Notes: generated from the letters alone by a model not told the origin. DNA of 32,756 nucleotides from an uncultured Collinsella sp. (GCA_900542235.1 UQNB01000014.1:1-32756); one strand, 5' to 3'. Shown: positions 8,635 to 16,946, counted from the stretch's first letter. Numbers and translations: made by a program.

Positions 8635-9344
8635 ACGCAGATGCAATCTTTGATTTTGGCAAGCTTCTTCTCGCCGATTCCCGACACACGCATCAGATCG
8701 TCAACCGAGGCAAAAGCACCGTTCTTTGTCCGCTCATCGATAATCGACTGGGCCATGGAGGGACCAATGCCCGAAAGCGTCTGTAGCTCTGCCGCGCTTG
8801 CCGTATTGATGTTTACTAGGCCTGTTGCGCCACTCACGCCCGATGATGCGGAAGCCCCACCATCAACACCGGCTTCCGCAATGGACGCCTGCTGTTCCCC
8901 TACCGTTGGAACGTGAATCTTCTGCCCATCGACGACCTTAGATGCCCGATTGAGCCCCGTAACGTCTGCCTCGGGCGCCAGCCCGCCGGCGGCATCAATC
9001 GCCTGAGCCACCCGCGCGCCATCCTTGAGGCGATATACACCGGGCGACACAACGGCGCCATCAACATCGACATAAACCTCTGCCGCGGCAGACGCCTTAG
9101 GCGAAGAGCCTTCGGATGTCTTTCCGCTCGAGGCATCGCCGGATCCCGGCTCCACCAATGAGCCTGAACCGTCAGTGCGCTCAAACGACACGCCGCCGGC
9201 ACCGCCGCCAAGGTTCGCCATCGCCAAGCCGCTCGCCATCGCAATGACGACCAGTATCGCCATCACCACTGCCTTATGACCGAACAGCTTGTCCGCCCAG
9301 CGGTCCATCTTTTTGACCCGTTCGTGTTGTTCGCGCTGCGCCAT
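8631..9344 (-). CDS. comEA: ComEA-type DNA-binding protein (SLBB plus helix-hairpin-helix)
   Basis: A 237-aa protein with a single membrane helix near residues 24-45 (AVVMAILVVIAMASGLAMA). A low-complexity Ser/Gly/Glu linker follows, then an SLBB domain (VYVDVDGAVVSPGVYRL). The C-terminal tandem helix-hairpin-helix has VNINTASAAELQTLSGIG and LMRVSGIGEKKL. It is the membrane-anchored double-stranded DNA receptor of the uptake machinery. The start is ATG at 9344, with GGGAGG eight bases upstream; the in-frame extension to 9422 is less likely. Its stop overlaps the comEC start. The 213 nt upstream hold the thiI terminator and no promoter I can call. Confidence 0.9.
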   Translation of the reverse strand: MAQREQHERVKKMDRWADKLFGHKAVVMAILVVIAMASGLAMANLGGGAGGVSFERTDGSGSLVEPGSGDASSGKTSEGSSPKASAAAEVYVDVDGAVVSPGVYRLKDGARVAQAIDAAGGLAPEADVTGLNRASKVVDGQKIHVPTVGEQQASIAEAGVDGGASASSGVSGATGLVNINTASAAELQTLSGIGPSMAQSIIDERTKNGAFASVDDLMRVSGIGEKKLAKIKDCICV

Positions 9345-9513
9345 AGCAAAACCTCCCAACACCATCGTGTCAGGAAAGGAACCCCGCAACAGCCACGCTC
9401 CAAAACCGGTTTTAGCGGTCAAACCAAAAACCGACCAAAACCTTGCACAAATCTGTCCATTTATTCAGGCACACGTCAGCAAATGAACACTTAGCCGCAA
9501 AATGCCCAGATAG

Positions 9514-9547
9514 CAAAAGACCGACGATGCAGACGCATCGTCGGTCT
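9514..9547 (-). terminator. Rho-independent terminator of the mihF-gmk-rpoZ-thiI unit
   Basis: A 13-bp perfect stem (9518-9530 with 9535-9547) and a four-base loop are followed on the minus strand by TTTTGCTA. It begins 11 nt after the thiI stop. Confidence 0.85.
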
Positions 9548-9557
9548 ATGCACAAAT

Positions 9558-10802
9558 TTACTCGTGATCTTGGTAAATCTCACGCGGAGCAAGCTCCGAA
9601 TGTTTACGTTTTAAGGTCTTAGGGGCCTTATACGTGTTGCTTTCGAAGTCGATGTACTCGGTCTGCTTGAGCAGGCGCTCGATCATCTCCTCGTGATCGA
9701 ACAACTCCCAGGCCTCATGCACGGCATCGAGTTTAGCGTGCGTCTCGGGACGGCGCGGCATAAACAGCGTGCAGCAGTCGGGAGCGGCCTCAGTCGAAAT
9801 ATCGAACGTACCGATCTCCTCGGCGCGCGCGATGATCTCCTGCTTGTCGGACCCGATGAGCGGACGGAACACGGGGATCTTCACGGCCTCGTTGACAGCC
9901 ATGATATTCTCAAGCGTTTGGGAGGCAACCTGTCCAAGCGATTCGCCCGTCACGATGGCCTTGGCGCCCTCGATGTGTGCAATGCGTTCGGCAACCGAAT
10001 ACATAATGCGGCGATACATGATCACGCGCAGGTTGCTGGGACAGGTGACCGAAATCTCACGCTGGCAGTCGCCAAACGGCACCACGTACAGGCGGCCGAT
10101 CTGGACACCCGGCTCAAGCGCACGGATGATGTCCTGCACCAAATACTCGCTCGTATCGGGCGTCTGCGGACGACCAGAGAAATGCACCGGCACGCACACC
10201 GCGCCGCGACGCGCGAGCATCCAGGTCGCCACCGGAGAATCGATACCCGACGACAGCAGCGTCACGACCTTGCCGGCAGAACCAACCGGCAGACCGCCCA
10301 CGCCGCGCTCGGAGCGCGCGTACACATAAACGCTACCCTGGACCACCAGTACGTGCACCATCGCGTCGGGGTCGTGCATTTGAACCTTTTTATCGGGGAA
10401 GGCCTCACACAGCACCTCGCCCACCTGACGATTGATGTCAATCGAGGTGAGCTCATAGTCGGTATTGGAGCGCTTGGCGTGCACCTTAAACGAATCGAAG
10501 GAACCAAACTCGCGCAGCGCCTTCACGGCGGCGGCACAGTACTCCTGAGGGTCGCGATTGGTGTGATACGCCAAAGACACGCGAGCAACGCCGGGAACGG
10601 TGCGAATGACACGCGCCGCCTCGTCGGCCTGATGCTCGTTAAAGGTCACGAGGATATAACCGGAAATTCGAGACACGGCATTCACGGAAAAGGCGGCCAA
10701 GGCCGCCTTGATGTTATCCATGAGGATATGCTCAAAATGTACGCGGTTCTTACCCTTCAGTCCAACCTCGTGATAGTGGACCAGGCAGACGCGAGCCGCC
10801 AT
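9558..10802 (-). CDS. thiI: tRNA 4-thiouridine synthase ThiI, without rhodanese domain
   Basis: A 414-aa enzyme that adenylates and thiolates U8 of tRNA, and in some bacteria supplies sulfur for thiamine thiazole. It begins with the ferredoxin-like/THUMP part (about 1-170). The PP-loop ATPase domain follows, with the pyrophosphate motif SSGIDSP at 184-190. The conserved DCCTLFMPRRP lies towards the C-terminus. The protein ends about 70 residues earlier than the E. coli enzyme, so the C-terminal rhodanese domain is absent, as in many Gram-positive homologues that rely on a separate cysteine desulfurase. The ATG at 10802 directly follows the rpoZ stop (TAA-ATG). Confidence 0.93.
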   Translation of the reverse strand: MAARVCLVHYHEVGLKGKNRVHFEHILMDNIKAALAAFSVNAVSRISGYILVTFNEHQADEAARVIRTVPGVARVSLAYHTNRDPQEYCAAAVKALREFGSFDSFKVHAKRSNTDYELTSIDINRQVGEVLCEAFPDKKVQMHDPDAMVHVLVVQGSVYVYARSERGVGGLPVGSAGKVVTLLSSGIDSPVATWMLARRGAVCVPVHFSGRPQTPDTSEYLVQDIIRALEPGVQIGRLYVVPFGDCQREISVTCPSNLRVIMYRRIMYSVAERIAHIEGAKAIVTGESLGQVASQTLENIMAVNEAVKIPVFRPLIGSDKQEIIARAEEIGTFDISTEAAPDCCTLFMPRRPETHAKLDAVHEAWELFDHEEMIERLLKQTEYIDFESNTYKAPKTLKRKHSELAPREIYQDHE

Positions 10803-11084
10803 TTAGGCTTCAGCAACCTTGTGGCCGAGCGCCTTCTCGTAACGGGCCTCGTCGTAAGAGATGTCGCCGTCGACAATCTCGTCCATAGCCATCGAGATGG
10901 TATCGGCACCGGAAAGCCCGATGGTGATGTCATCGACATCCTGGACGGCAAGCACGCGATTGTGCTGGCCACGCAGCATGCTATTGATGTCGCAGGCGCG
11001 CTTGGAGGCAAGCGAAGCGAGCAGGAAGCGGTTGTGATCGGTCTTCTCCAGAAGATCGTCAATGCAAGGCTTTACAACGGACAC
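10803..11084 (-). CDS. rpoZ: RNA polymerase omega subunit
   Basis: A 93-aa protein. Omega assists folding and assembly of the beta-prime subunit. The diagnostic segment is NRFLLASLASKRACDIN near 18-34, with an acidic C-terminal region. The start is GTG at 11084, with TGAGG a few bases upstream and five bases after the gmk stop. The gmk-rpoZ order is widely conserved. The stop codon directly abuts the thiI start, so the genes are almost certainly cotranscribed. Confidence 0.9.
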   Translation of the reverse strand: MSVVKPCIDDLLEKTDHNRFLLASLASKRACDINSMLRGQHNRVLAVQDVDDITIGLSGADTISMAMDEIVDGDISYDEARYEKALGHKVAEA

Positions 11085-11089
11085 GGACC

Positions 11090-11659
11090 TCAGATCCTTT
11101 CATGCATATCGAGAACGCGAACGAGCTCATCGGTCGCGCGGTCGAGATCGTCATTTACCACGACGTCGTCGTAGCGGTCGGCAAGGGCAAGCTCATCGGC
11201 GGCGTTTGCCATACGCAGCTCGATTGTCTCGGGCGTCTCGGTACCGCGACCGACTAGACGCTCGCGGAGCACCTCAAGCGAAGGCGGCTTGATAAAGATC
11301 AACACGGCCTCGGGGAAACGCTCCTTCACCTGCAGGGCACCCTGGACATCGATCTCCAAAATCAGAGACGAACCAGAGGCGAGCTTGGACTGAACCTCGC
11401 TCACCAACGTACCGTAGCAGTTACCGTGGACCTCGGCCCACTCAACAAACTCACCGTTTGCCACGCGGCGGTCGAACTCCTCGCGCGTCAGAAAAAAGTA
11501 GTTGACGCCGTCGACCTCACCTTTGCGTGGTGCTCGCGTGGTAGCCGAAACCGTCAGGCCCAGGTTCGAGCGGCGCTCGCGCACACGAGTGACGAGCGTA
11601 CCCTTGCCTGCGCCTGACGGTCCAGAAATCACAAAGAGCTTGGAATCCTGAGCGCTCAC
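11090..11659 (-). CDS. gmk: Guanylate kinase
   Basis: A 189-aa enzyme that phosphorylates GMP to GDP with ATP. The P-loop GPSGAGKGT is at 13-21. The GMP-binding region includes TTRAPRKGEVDGVNYFF and FVEWAEVHGNCYGT, and the lid RLVGRGTET matches the family. The length is slightly shorter than E. coli Gmk (207 aa), with a short C-terminus. The start is GTG at 11659, immediately after the mihF stop (TAA-GTG), without a strong ribosome binding site, so translation is probably coupled to mihF. Confidence 0.95.
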   Translation of the reverse strand: MSAQDSKLFVISGPSGAGKGTLVTRVRERRSNLGLTVSATTRAPRKGEVDGVNYFFLTREEFDRRVANGEFVEWAEVHGNCYGTLVSEVQSKLASGSSLILEIDVQGALQVKERFPEAVLIFIKPPSLEVLRERLVGRGTETPETIELRMANAADELALADRYDDVVVNDDLDRATDELVRVLDMHERI

Positions 11660-11968
11660 TTATTTGGTCAGCTGCTCGAGGAGCTGCTCGCGCTGACGGA
11701 CGCCAAGGCCCTGGACGCGACGGGTAGCGGAGATACCGAGCTCCTCCATGATCTTGGCGGCCTTGGCCTTGCCATAACCAGGGAGAGACTCGATGAGGGT
11801 GGAAACCTTCATGCGGGAAGCGATGGGGTCATCGGAGTTGAGCACGGACTCGAGGGACTTCTCGCCCTTCTTGATCTGCTCGCGAAGCTCAGCGCGGGCA
11901 TGACGTGCGGCAGCAGCCTTCTCAAGAGCCTGCTTGCGCTGCTCGTCGGTAAGCTGAGGGAGTGCCAT
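11660..11968 (-). CDS. mihF: Integration host factor, actinobacterial type (mIHF)
   Basis: A 102-aa basic nucleoid-associated protein, unrelated in fold to E. coli IHF. It has a long charged N-terminal helix (DEQRKQALEKAAAARHARAE) and a helix-two-turn-helix module (LPGYGKAKAAKIMEELGI, about 66-83). The C-terminal RRVQGLGVRQREQLL follows. In actinobacteria the homologue binds and bends DNA and supports phage integration. The start is ATG at 11968 (MALPQLTDEQ), with GGAGG six bases upstream. Position between pyrF and gmk is the conserved actinobacterial arrangement. It has an upstream inverted repeat and an extended -10 promoter. Confidence 0.93.
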   Translation of the reverse strand: MALPQLTDEQRKQALEKAAAARHARAELREQIKKGEKSLESVLNSDDPIASRMKVSTLIESLPGYGKAKAAKIMEELGISATRRVQGLGVRQREQLLEQLTK

Positions 11969-12005
11969 TCGTACCTCCAAATAGTTGGGTTATTTCTGAT
12001 TCAAT

Positions 12006-12044
12006 AATTGGCATTTTAGCACGTAGAACGTACAAAATGCCCAA
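12006..12044 (-). promoter_or_regulatory. mihF: mihF promoter (extended -10 TGC-TAAAAT) inside an imperfect inverted repeat
   Basis: The minus strand reads TGCTAAAAT (-10 at 12013-12018), predicting a start near 12006 and a leader of about 38 nt. The box lies within an inverted repeat whose arms are GGCATTTTAGCACGT (12010-12024) and ACGTACAAAATGCC (12028-12041). The match can be extended outwards to 12006-12044 with a bulge. A protein binding the repeat would overlap RNA polymerase. No U-run follows, so it is not an obvious terminator. Confidence 0.45.
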
Positions 12045-12104
12045 TCGCGGGTCCATAGGTTAGACGATACCCGCAAAAAGTGCAATATACTGCGCCCAAA
12101 GTTA

Positions 12105-12170
12105 AGCCCCTGACCTGCGATTCCACACAAAGGATGGGAAAGTTTACGCAGGCACAGGGGCTATTTTGTG
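12105..12170. other. Long structured hairpin between pyrF and mihF
   Basis: An 8-bp stem (12105-12112 with 12155-12162) and a 6-bp stem (12114-12119 with 12147-12152) are stacked with small bulges. A possible inner TTCC/GGAA pairing lies in the 27-base apical part. On the plus strand the hairpin is followed by ATTTTGTG, resembling a weak terminator tail, and a TATACT box lies upstream at 12086-12091. On the minus strand it would close the pyr operon, though without a good U-run. It could be a terminator or a small RNA; I do not recognise the class. Confidence 0.45.
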
Positions 12171-12207
12171 CTAATGAGACCCAAAAGTGGTGACTTAGGG
12201 GAATCTT

Positions 12208-12924
12208 TTACGCGACGTTTTCGACCAGCTCGGCGACGATGGCGTCAAAGGCGGCAACCGGATCGTCGGCACCGGTGATGGGACGTCCCACCACGATATG
12301 GCTCGCGCCGCGCTCGATAGCCTGAGAAGGCGTGGCAACACGGGACTGATCGCCCAGGGCCGCGCCCACGGGACGCACGCCCGGGGTCACGATGAGGGCA
12401 TCGGGGCCCAGCAGCTCGCGCATATCGTGAGCCTCCATCGGAGAGCACACGATACCGTCGATGCCGTTGGCCTGGGCAAGCTTCGCCAGGCGGGCGGCCT
12501 CCTCGGCCACGGGCGACTCGACGCCGATCTCGGCCAGCGAATCCTGGTTCATGCTCGTGAGCACGGTGATGGCGACAAGCTTGGCACGGTCCTCGCGCGC
12601 CTCCTCGGCACCCTCGCGGCAGGCAGCGAGCATAGCGCCCGAACCCAAGCCGTGGACCGAAAGCAGGTCGGCACCGGCAAGCGAGGCCGAGCGGGCGGCA
12701 CCGCGAACCTGATGCGGAATGTCATGGAACTTGAGGTCGAGGAAGACCTTAAAGCCCAGGTCCTTAAAAGTCTTGACGATCTGGGGACCCTCGGCGTAAT
12801 AGAGCGTCATGCCGACCTTGAGCCAGACGGCATGACCAGAAAGCTCGTGGGCGAGCTCGAGCGCACGCTCACGGTCGCAGTCGAGGGCGACGATAACGCG
12901 GTCGCGGGCATCGTTTTCTAGCAT
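12208..12924 (-). CDS. pyrF: Orotidine 5'-phosphate decarboxylase
   Basis: A 238-aa enzyme for the last step of UMP synthesis, decarboxylation of OMP. The active-site segment DLKFHDIP is at 63-70, with the catalytic Lys65 and the surrounding Asp/Lys charge network. Near the C-terminus, VTPGVRP and HIVVGRPIT form the phosphate-binding end of the TIM barrel. The start is ATG at 12924, which overlaps the pyrD stop by seven bases (ATGCTAG), indicating coupling. The longer reading to 13173 only runs through pyrD in another frame. Last gene of the pyr operon here; pyrE and carAB are not in the window. Confidence 0.95.
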   Translation of the reverse strand: MLENDARDRVIVALDCDRERALELAHELSGHAVWLKVGMTLYYAEGPQIVKTFKDLGFKVFLDLKFHDIPHQVRGAARSASLAGADLLSVHGLGSGAMLAACREGAEEAREDRAKLVAITVLTSMNQDSLAEIGVESPVAEEAARLAKLAQANGIDGIVCSPMEAHDMRELLGPDALIVTPGVRPVGAALGDQSRVATPSQAIERGASHIVVGRPITGADDPVAAFDAIVAELVENVA

Positions 12925-13826
12925 TCGAAAGCACCTACCAGCTCGTTGATGTCCTTCACGCCCTGAGACTCCGCCCAGGCCTCGAGCTCGTGCGCGATCT
13001 TGAGCGAAGCGCACGGATCGACGAAGTTGGCCATGCCGACCGACACGCAGGTGGCGCCGGCCAGGATAAACTCGGCCGCATCCTCGCCAGTCATGACGCC
13101 GCCGACACCGTTGATGGGGATATCGACGGCCTGAGCGACCTCCCAGACCATGCGTACGGCGATGTGGTGGCACAGCGGGCCCGAAAGGCCGCCCTTGGGC
13201 TTGGCCACGCGAGACTTGCGGGTATGAACGTCGATGGCCATGCCCTGGATGGAGTTAATGACCGAAAGGCCGTCGGCACCGGCAGCCTCGAGAGCCTTGG
13301 CAATCTCAGCGACGTTAACCGGAGCCATCTTGACGAACAGCGGCTTATCGGTCACCTTGCGGCAAGCAGCCATAACGGCAGAGGCGCCCTCGGGCGAGGA
13401 GCCCATGGCGGCACCGCCGGCGGCGATGTTGGGGCAGCTGACGTTGATCTCGTAGCCGGCAGCCCAGGGGCACAGCTCGACATACATCTCGAGCGCGCGC
13501 ACAAACTCATCAACGGAGTGCCCGGCAACCTGGCAAATGACCTGGCAGCCGTCCTTGGAAAGCTGCTCGAGCCACGGGCCGGACTCACGGGCAAAGGCGG
13601 CAACACCGGGGTTCTGCAGGCCCACGGAGTTGATCATACCGCCGGGAATCTCGGCCATGCGGGGCGCAGGGTTGCCCGGCCAGGGCTCGGCGGCGCAGCC
13701 CTTGGTGGTAATGGCGCCCAGCTGGGAAACATCGAAGAAATTCTGGAACTGCCAACCGTAGCCGAAGGTGCCGGCTGCGGTGTTGATGGGGTTCTGCATC
13801 TTGACGCCGCCGAAATCGACGGCCAT
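12918..13826 (-). CDS. pyrD: Dihydroorotate dehydrogenase class 1B, catalytic subunit
   Basis: A 302-aa FMN-dependent TIM barrel that oxidises dihydroorotate to orotate. The catalytic cysteine of class 1 enzymes is C131 in EINVSCPNI. The N-terminal NPINTAAGTFGYG and the C-terminal NGVGGVMTGEDAAEFILAGA are typical. Class 1B enzymes work as heterotetramers with PyrK, passing electrons to NAD, and pyrK lies directly upstream. I chose ATG at 13826 (MAVDFGGVKMQNP); in-frame GTG codons at 13832 and 13841 are alternatives, and no start has a strong ribosome binding site. The much longer open frame to 14132 overlaps pyrK and is not used. Confidence 0.93.
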   Translation of the reverse strand: MAVDFGGVKMQNPINTAAGTFGYGWQFQNFFDVSQLGAITTKGCAAEPWPGNPAPRMAEIPGGMINSVGLQNPGVAAFARESGPWLEQLSKDGCQVICQVAGHSVDEFVRALEMYVELCPWAAGYEINVSCPNIAAGGAAMGSSPEGASAVMAACRKVTDKPLFVKMAPVNVAEIAKALEAAGADGLSVINSIQGMAIDVHTRKSRVAKPKGGLSGPLCHHIAVRMVWEVAQAVDIPINGVGGVMTGEDAAEFILAGATCVSVGMANFVDPCASLKIAHELEAWAESQGVKDINELVGAFEC

Positions 13827-13840
13827 GTTCACGGTACCCA

Positions 13841-14632
13841 CTAGAAGACCACCACCTTGGAAGCATCGAACACGGGGCCGCACATGCAGGCGCCCTTCAT
13901 ACCGTCGACCGTCTCGACATTGCAGGTGTTGCAGGCGCCAAAGCCGCAGCTCATCATGCGCTCGAGAGACACCTCGCAGTACGCACCGGCCTCGGCGGCA
14001 GCGGCGGCGACTTTCTTCATCATGACGGCGGGGCCGCAGCTGGCCACGTAGTCGTAGCCGCCCTCGCCGAGCAGCTCGGCTGCCGGATCGGTGCAAAAAC
14101 CGTGCGTACCCAGCGTACCGTCGTCGGTGCACACGTTAACCGTGGCGCCCAGCGCGCGGAACTCATCGACACCCACGGCCTTGGACGCGGTGCCAAAGCC
14201 CAAGCACACGTCCACATCAACACCCTGCTCGGCAAGCATACCGGCAAGGCACAGCACGGGCGGAACTCCGATGCCGCCCGCAACGAGCAGCGCCTTCCTG
14301 GTGCCCTCGGGTACCATCCAGCCGCGGCCACCGGGGCCCAGCAGGTTAGAGGTGGAGCCAGGGCCCATCTGGGACAAACGACGGGTATCGTCGCCCACGA
14401 CGGCGTACCACAGCTCGACGGTGCCGGCCTCGGCGTCGGCGCGGTAGTAGCTCAGGGGCACGCGAAGCAGCGAGGACGCATCGCCGGGTACGGCGATGTT
14501 CACAAACTGACCGGGCTTGAGCGCACTTGCAAGATTGGGGGCCGAGATGACGAGCGAGAAGATGCCGTCGGCAATCTCCCGGTTCGAGACGACCTCGAAG
14601 TCGTGCATGCGTGCAGTGGAAGGTGTGGGCAT
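13841..14632 (-). CDS. pyrK: Dihydroorotate dehydrogenase electron transfer subunit PyrK
   Basis: A 263-aa ferredoxin-reductase-like flavoprotein that carries electrons from PyrD to NAD. The FAD domain includes KPGQFVNIAV and RVPLSYYR. The nucleotide-binding domain has LLVAGGIGVPPVL. The C-terminal [2Fe-2S] site is C229-x4-C234-x2-C237-x11-C249 (CGFGACNTC, then GACMC). The start is ATG at 14632 with GGAG six bases upstream; a reading to 14668 is possible but lacks a site. Sits 92 nt downstream of pyrC, the only large gap in the operon, and that gap holds a hairpin. Confidence 0.93.
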   Translation of the reverse strand: MPTPSTARMHDFEVVSNREIADGIFSLVISAPNLASALKPGQFVNIAVPGDASSLLRVPLSYYRADAEAGTVELWYAVVGDDTRRLSQMGPGSTSNLLGPGGRGWMVPEGTRKALLVAGGIGVPPVLCLAGMLAEQGVDVDVCLGFGTASKAVGVDEFRALGATVNVCTDDGTLGTHGFCTDPAAELLGEGGYDYVASCGPAVMMKKVAAAAAEAGAYCEVSLERMMSCGFGACNTCNVETVDGMKGACMCGPVFDASKVVVF

Positions 14633-14673
14633 AGACGCTCCAATCCCCCATGCGGTTGCATGGTCCAAACGAA

Positions 14674-14704
14674 TAGAAAGCGCGGCACCGCAAGGGCGCC
14701 GCGC
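14674..14704 (-). terminator. Intra-operon hairpin with weak U-tail between pyrC and pyrK
   Basis: A 10-bp very GC-rich stem with one G-U pair (14680-14689 with 14695-14704) and a five-base loop. TTTCTATT follows on the minus strand. It could partially terminate transcription after pyrC or stabilise the upstream mRNA by blocking exonucleases. The tail is interrupted by C and A, so full termination is unlikely. Confidence 0.5.
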
Positions 14705-14724
14705 ACAAAAGCGATAAGGCTATG

Positions 14725-16014
14725 CTAGCAGATGCAGCCGTCAGCAAGCGTCTGCTTACCGCCGACAAACACATCGGTGGCACGACCGGTGAGCGTGCGG
14801 CCGGCAAAACCGGAGTTCTCGGCGCGCGACTCGTAACCGTCCTCGCCAACCGTCCAGGTTGCGGAGGGGTCGAACACGGTCAGGTCGGCAACGGAGCCCG
14901 CCTTGACCTGAACCTGGTCGAGCCCCAGGATCTCACGCGGCTTGATGGCCATGAGCTCGACCATGCGAGCCATGCTCATCTTGCCCGTGTTGACCAGCTC
15001 GGTAAGCACAAGCGACAGCGAGGTCTCGAGGCCGATCATGCCAAAGGGCGCAAGCTCGAACTCGCGGGCCTTCTCCCACGGGGTGTGGGGAGCGTGATCG
15101 GTGACGATAACGTCGACGGTGCCGTCGATGACACCCTGACGGATGGCCTCGGCGTCCTCGTCGGTGCGAAGCGGCGGATTGACCTTGAGCGAGGTGTTGT
15201 AGGTCTCGTCCAGGTCGTTCTCGGTCAGGAACATGTGGTGCGGGGTAGCCTCGCAAGTCACCTGGACACCGGCGGCCTTACCAGCTCGCACGAGTTCCAG
15301 GCCATGAGCGGTGGAGATGTGCTGGATGTGCAGCTTGGCACCGGTCAGCTTGGCGATCTCGATATCGCGAGCGATCTGAAGCTCCTCGCCGGCGGCCGGC
15401 CAGCCCTCGAGGGCCAGACGGGTCGAGACCTTGCCCTCGTTGATCTGGCCGTGGCCGACCAGATCCTCGTCCTGGCAGTGGCTCATAAAGACCTTGCCGA
15501 ACATCTTGCCGTAGTCCATGCAGCGACGGAGCATACCTGCGCCCTGCACCCCACGACCATCGTCGGTGAAGGCGACGGCGCCGTGGGCGACCATATCGCC
15601 CATCTGGGACATGGCCTCGCCCTTAAGACCGCGGGTCATGGCGCCCGACGGATAGACGCGGCAGTGACCGACCTCGGCAGCGCGGGACTTGACGAACTCC
15701 ACGACGGTGCCGTTATCGGTGACGGGATCGGTGTTGGGCATGGCGCACACGCCGGTGAAGCCGCCCTTGGCAGCAGCGCGGGTGCCACTCTCGATGTCCT
15801 CTTTGACCTCGTAGCCAGGCTCGCGCAGATGCACGTGCATATCAACGAGGCCGGGGACGAGATACTTGCCGGAAAGGTCGCGGACCTCGGCTCCCTCGGC
15901 AGCGAGGTTCTCGCCGACCTCGGCGATCTTGTCACCGTCGATCAGGACGTCGACGACACCGTCAAGCTCGACAGACGGATCGACGACGTGGGCATTCTTA
16001 AGAAGCAAGGCCAT
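14725..16014 (-). CDS. pyrC: Dihydroorotase (class I)
   Basis: A 429-aa zinc amidohydrolase that cyclises carbamoyl aspartate to dihydroorotate. The metal-binding motif DMHVHLREPG has His60 and His62, and later DHAPHT carries the catalytic Asp region. The size fits class I (PyrC of Gram-positive bacteria) rather than the shorter E. coli class II. The start is ATG at 16014 (MALLLKNAHVVDP), with GGAGG eight bases upstream. It overlaps the end of pyrB by 17 bases, so the ribosome binding site lies inside pyrB. Third gene of the pyr operon. Confidence 0.95.
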   Translation of the reverse strand: MALLLKNAHVVDPSVELDGVVDVLIDGDKIAEVGENLAAEGAEVRDLSGKYLVPGLVDMHVHLREPGYEVKEDIESGTRAAAKGGFTGVCAMPNTDPVTDNGTVVEFVKSRAAEVGHCRVYPSGAMTRGLKGEAMSQMGDMVAHGAVAFTDDGRGVQGAGMLRRCMDYGKMFGKVFMSHCQDEDLVGHGQINEGKVSTRLALEGWPAAGEELQIARDIEIAKLTGAKLHIQHISTAHGLELVRAGKAAGVQVTCEATPHHMFLTENDLDETYNTSLKVNPPLRTDEDAEAIRQGVIDGTVDVIVTDHAPHTPWEKAREFELAPFGMIGLETSLSLVLTELVNTGKMSMARMVELMAIKPREILGLDQVQVKAGSVADLTVFDPSATWTVGEDGYESRAENSGFAGRTLTGRATDVFVGGKQTLADGCIC

Positions 16015-16942
16015 TATCGGCACCTCCAAGCAGCAGATACAGGATAGCCATACGCACGCAGATGCCAGCGTAGACCTGCTCCAGGATGACGGAGCGTTGC
16101 GGGTGGTCGGCCATATAGGAGTCGAACTCGACGCCGCGGTTGATGGGGCCCGGGTGGCAGATGATCGCATCGGGCTTCATGAGCTTCTCGCGGTCCTTGG
16201 TCAGACCGAAGAGCTTGTGGTACTCGCGAATCGTGGGGAACGGTGCGCCCTCGAGGCGCTCCTGCTGCACGCGCAGCATGTAGACGACGTCCAGCTCGGG
16301 CAGGACGGAATCGAGATCGCTCGTCACGTGGTCGCAGCCCAGGACCTCGGGCGCCGGCGGCAGCAGCGTGCCGGGGGCGACGGCGTAGGTCTCGCAGCCC
16401 ATGATTTTAAGGGCGGGGATCAGCGAGCCGCAGACACGGGAGTGGGAGATGTCGCCGACGACGGCGACCTTCAGACCGTGGAAGTCACCCTTGTGCTGCC
16501 AAATGGTGTACAGGTCGAGCAGGGCCTGCGTGGGGTGGTTATGCTTGCCGTCGCCGGCGCAGATGACGCTCGCGGGCGAGTTCTGCGTGACGATGTAGGG
16601 CGCGCCGGCATGCTTGTCGCGCACGACGATGCAGTCGATCTTATAGGCGTTAAGGGTCTCGACGGTGTCGACGAGGCTCTCGCCCTTGACCGTGGAGGTC
16701 GAGGAGCCGCCAAAGTTGAGGCTATCGGCCGAAAGACGCTTCTCGGCGAGCTCGAAGGAGCTGCGGGTGCGCGTCGAGGGCTCGTTGAACATGTTGACGA
16801 TGGTCTTGCCCTTGAGCGTGGGGACCTTCTTTATCGCACGCTCATTGACCTCGGAGAACGCCTTGGCGGTCTCGAGGATGAGCTTGATGTCCTCTTCGGA
16901 GTACTCGGTAATGTCGATCAGGTGCTTATGGTTGAACGCCAC
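15998..16942 (-). CDS. pyrB: Aspartate carbamoyltransferase catalytic subunit
   Basis: A 314-aa enzyme joining carbamoyl phosphate and aspartate. The carbamoyl-phosphate loop EPSTRTRSSFE is at 54-64. GGSSTSTVKGES is the mobile Ser/Lys loop, and the C-terminal region has CHPGPINRGVE. No pyrI regulatory subunit is present, as usual for Gram-positive-type operons controlled by PyrR. I chose GTG at 16942 (read MAFNHKHLID) because GGAGG lies at a proper distance upstream; a GTG at 16954 sits right against that site and overlaps pyrR. The pyrR stop is four bases upstream. Confidence 0.94.
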   Translation of the reverse strand: MAFNHKHLIDITEYSEEDIKLILETAKAFSEVNERAIKKVPTLKGKTIVNMFNEPSTRTRSSFELAEKRLSADSLNFGGSSTSTVKGESLVDTVETLNAYKIDCIVVRDKHAGAPYIVTQNSPASVICAGDGKHNHPTQALLDLYTIWQHKGDFHGLKVAVVGDISHSRVCGSLIPALKIMGCETYAVAPGTLLPPAPEVLGCDHVTSDLDSVLPELDVVYMLRVQQERLEGAPFPTIREYHKLFGLTKDREKLMKPDAIICHPGPINRGVEFDSYMADHPQRSVILEQVYAGICVRMAILYLLLGGADNGLAS

Positions 16943-16946
16943 GGTA

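Noticed and set aside
9345..9513. A promoter for comEA
   Set aside because: T-rich stretches are present on the minus strand, but no -10/-35 pair or extended -10 with acceptable spacing could be defended.
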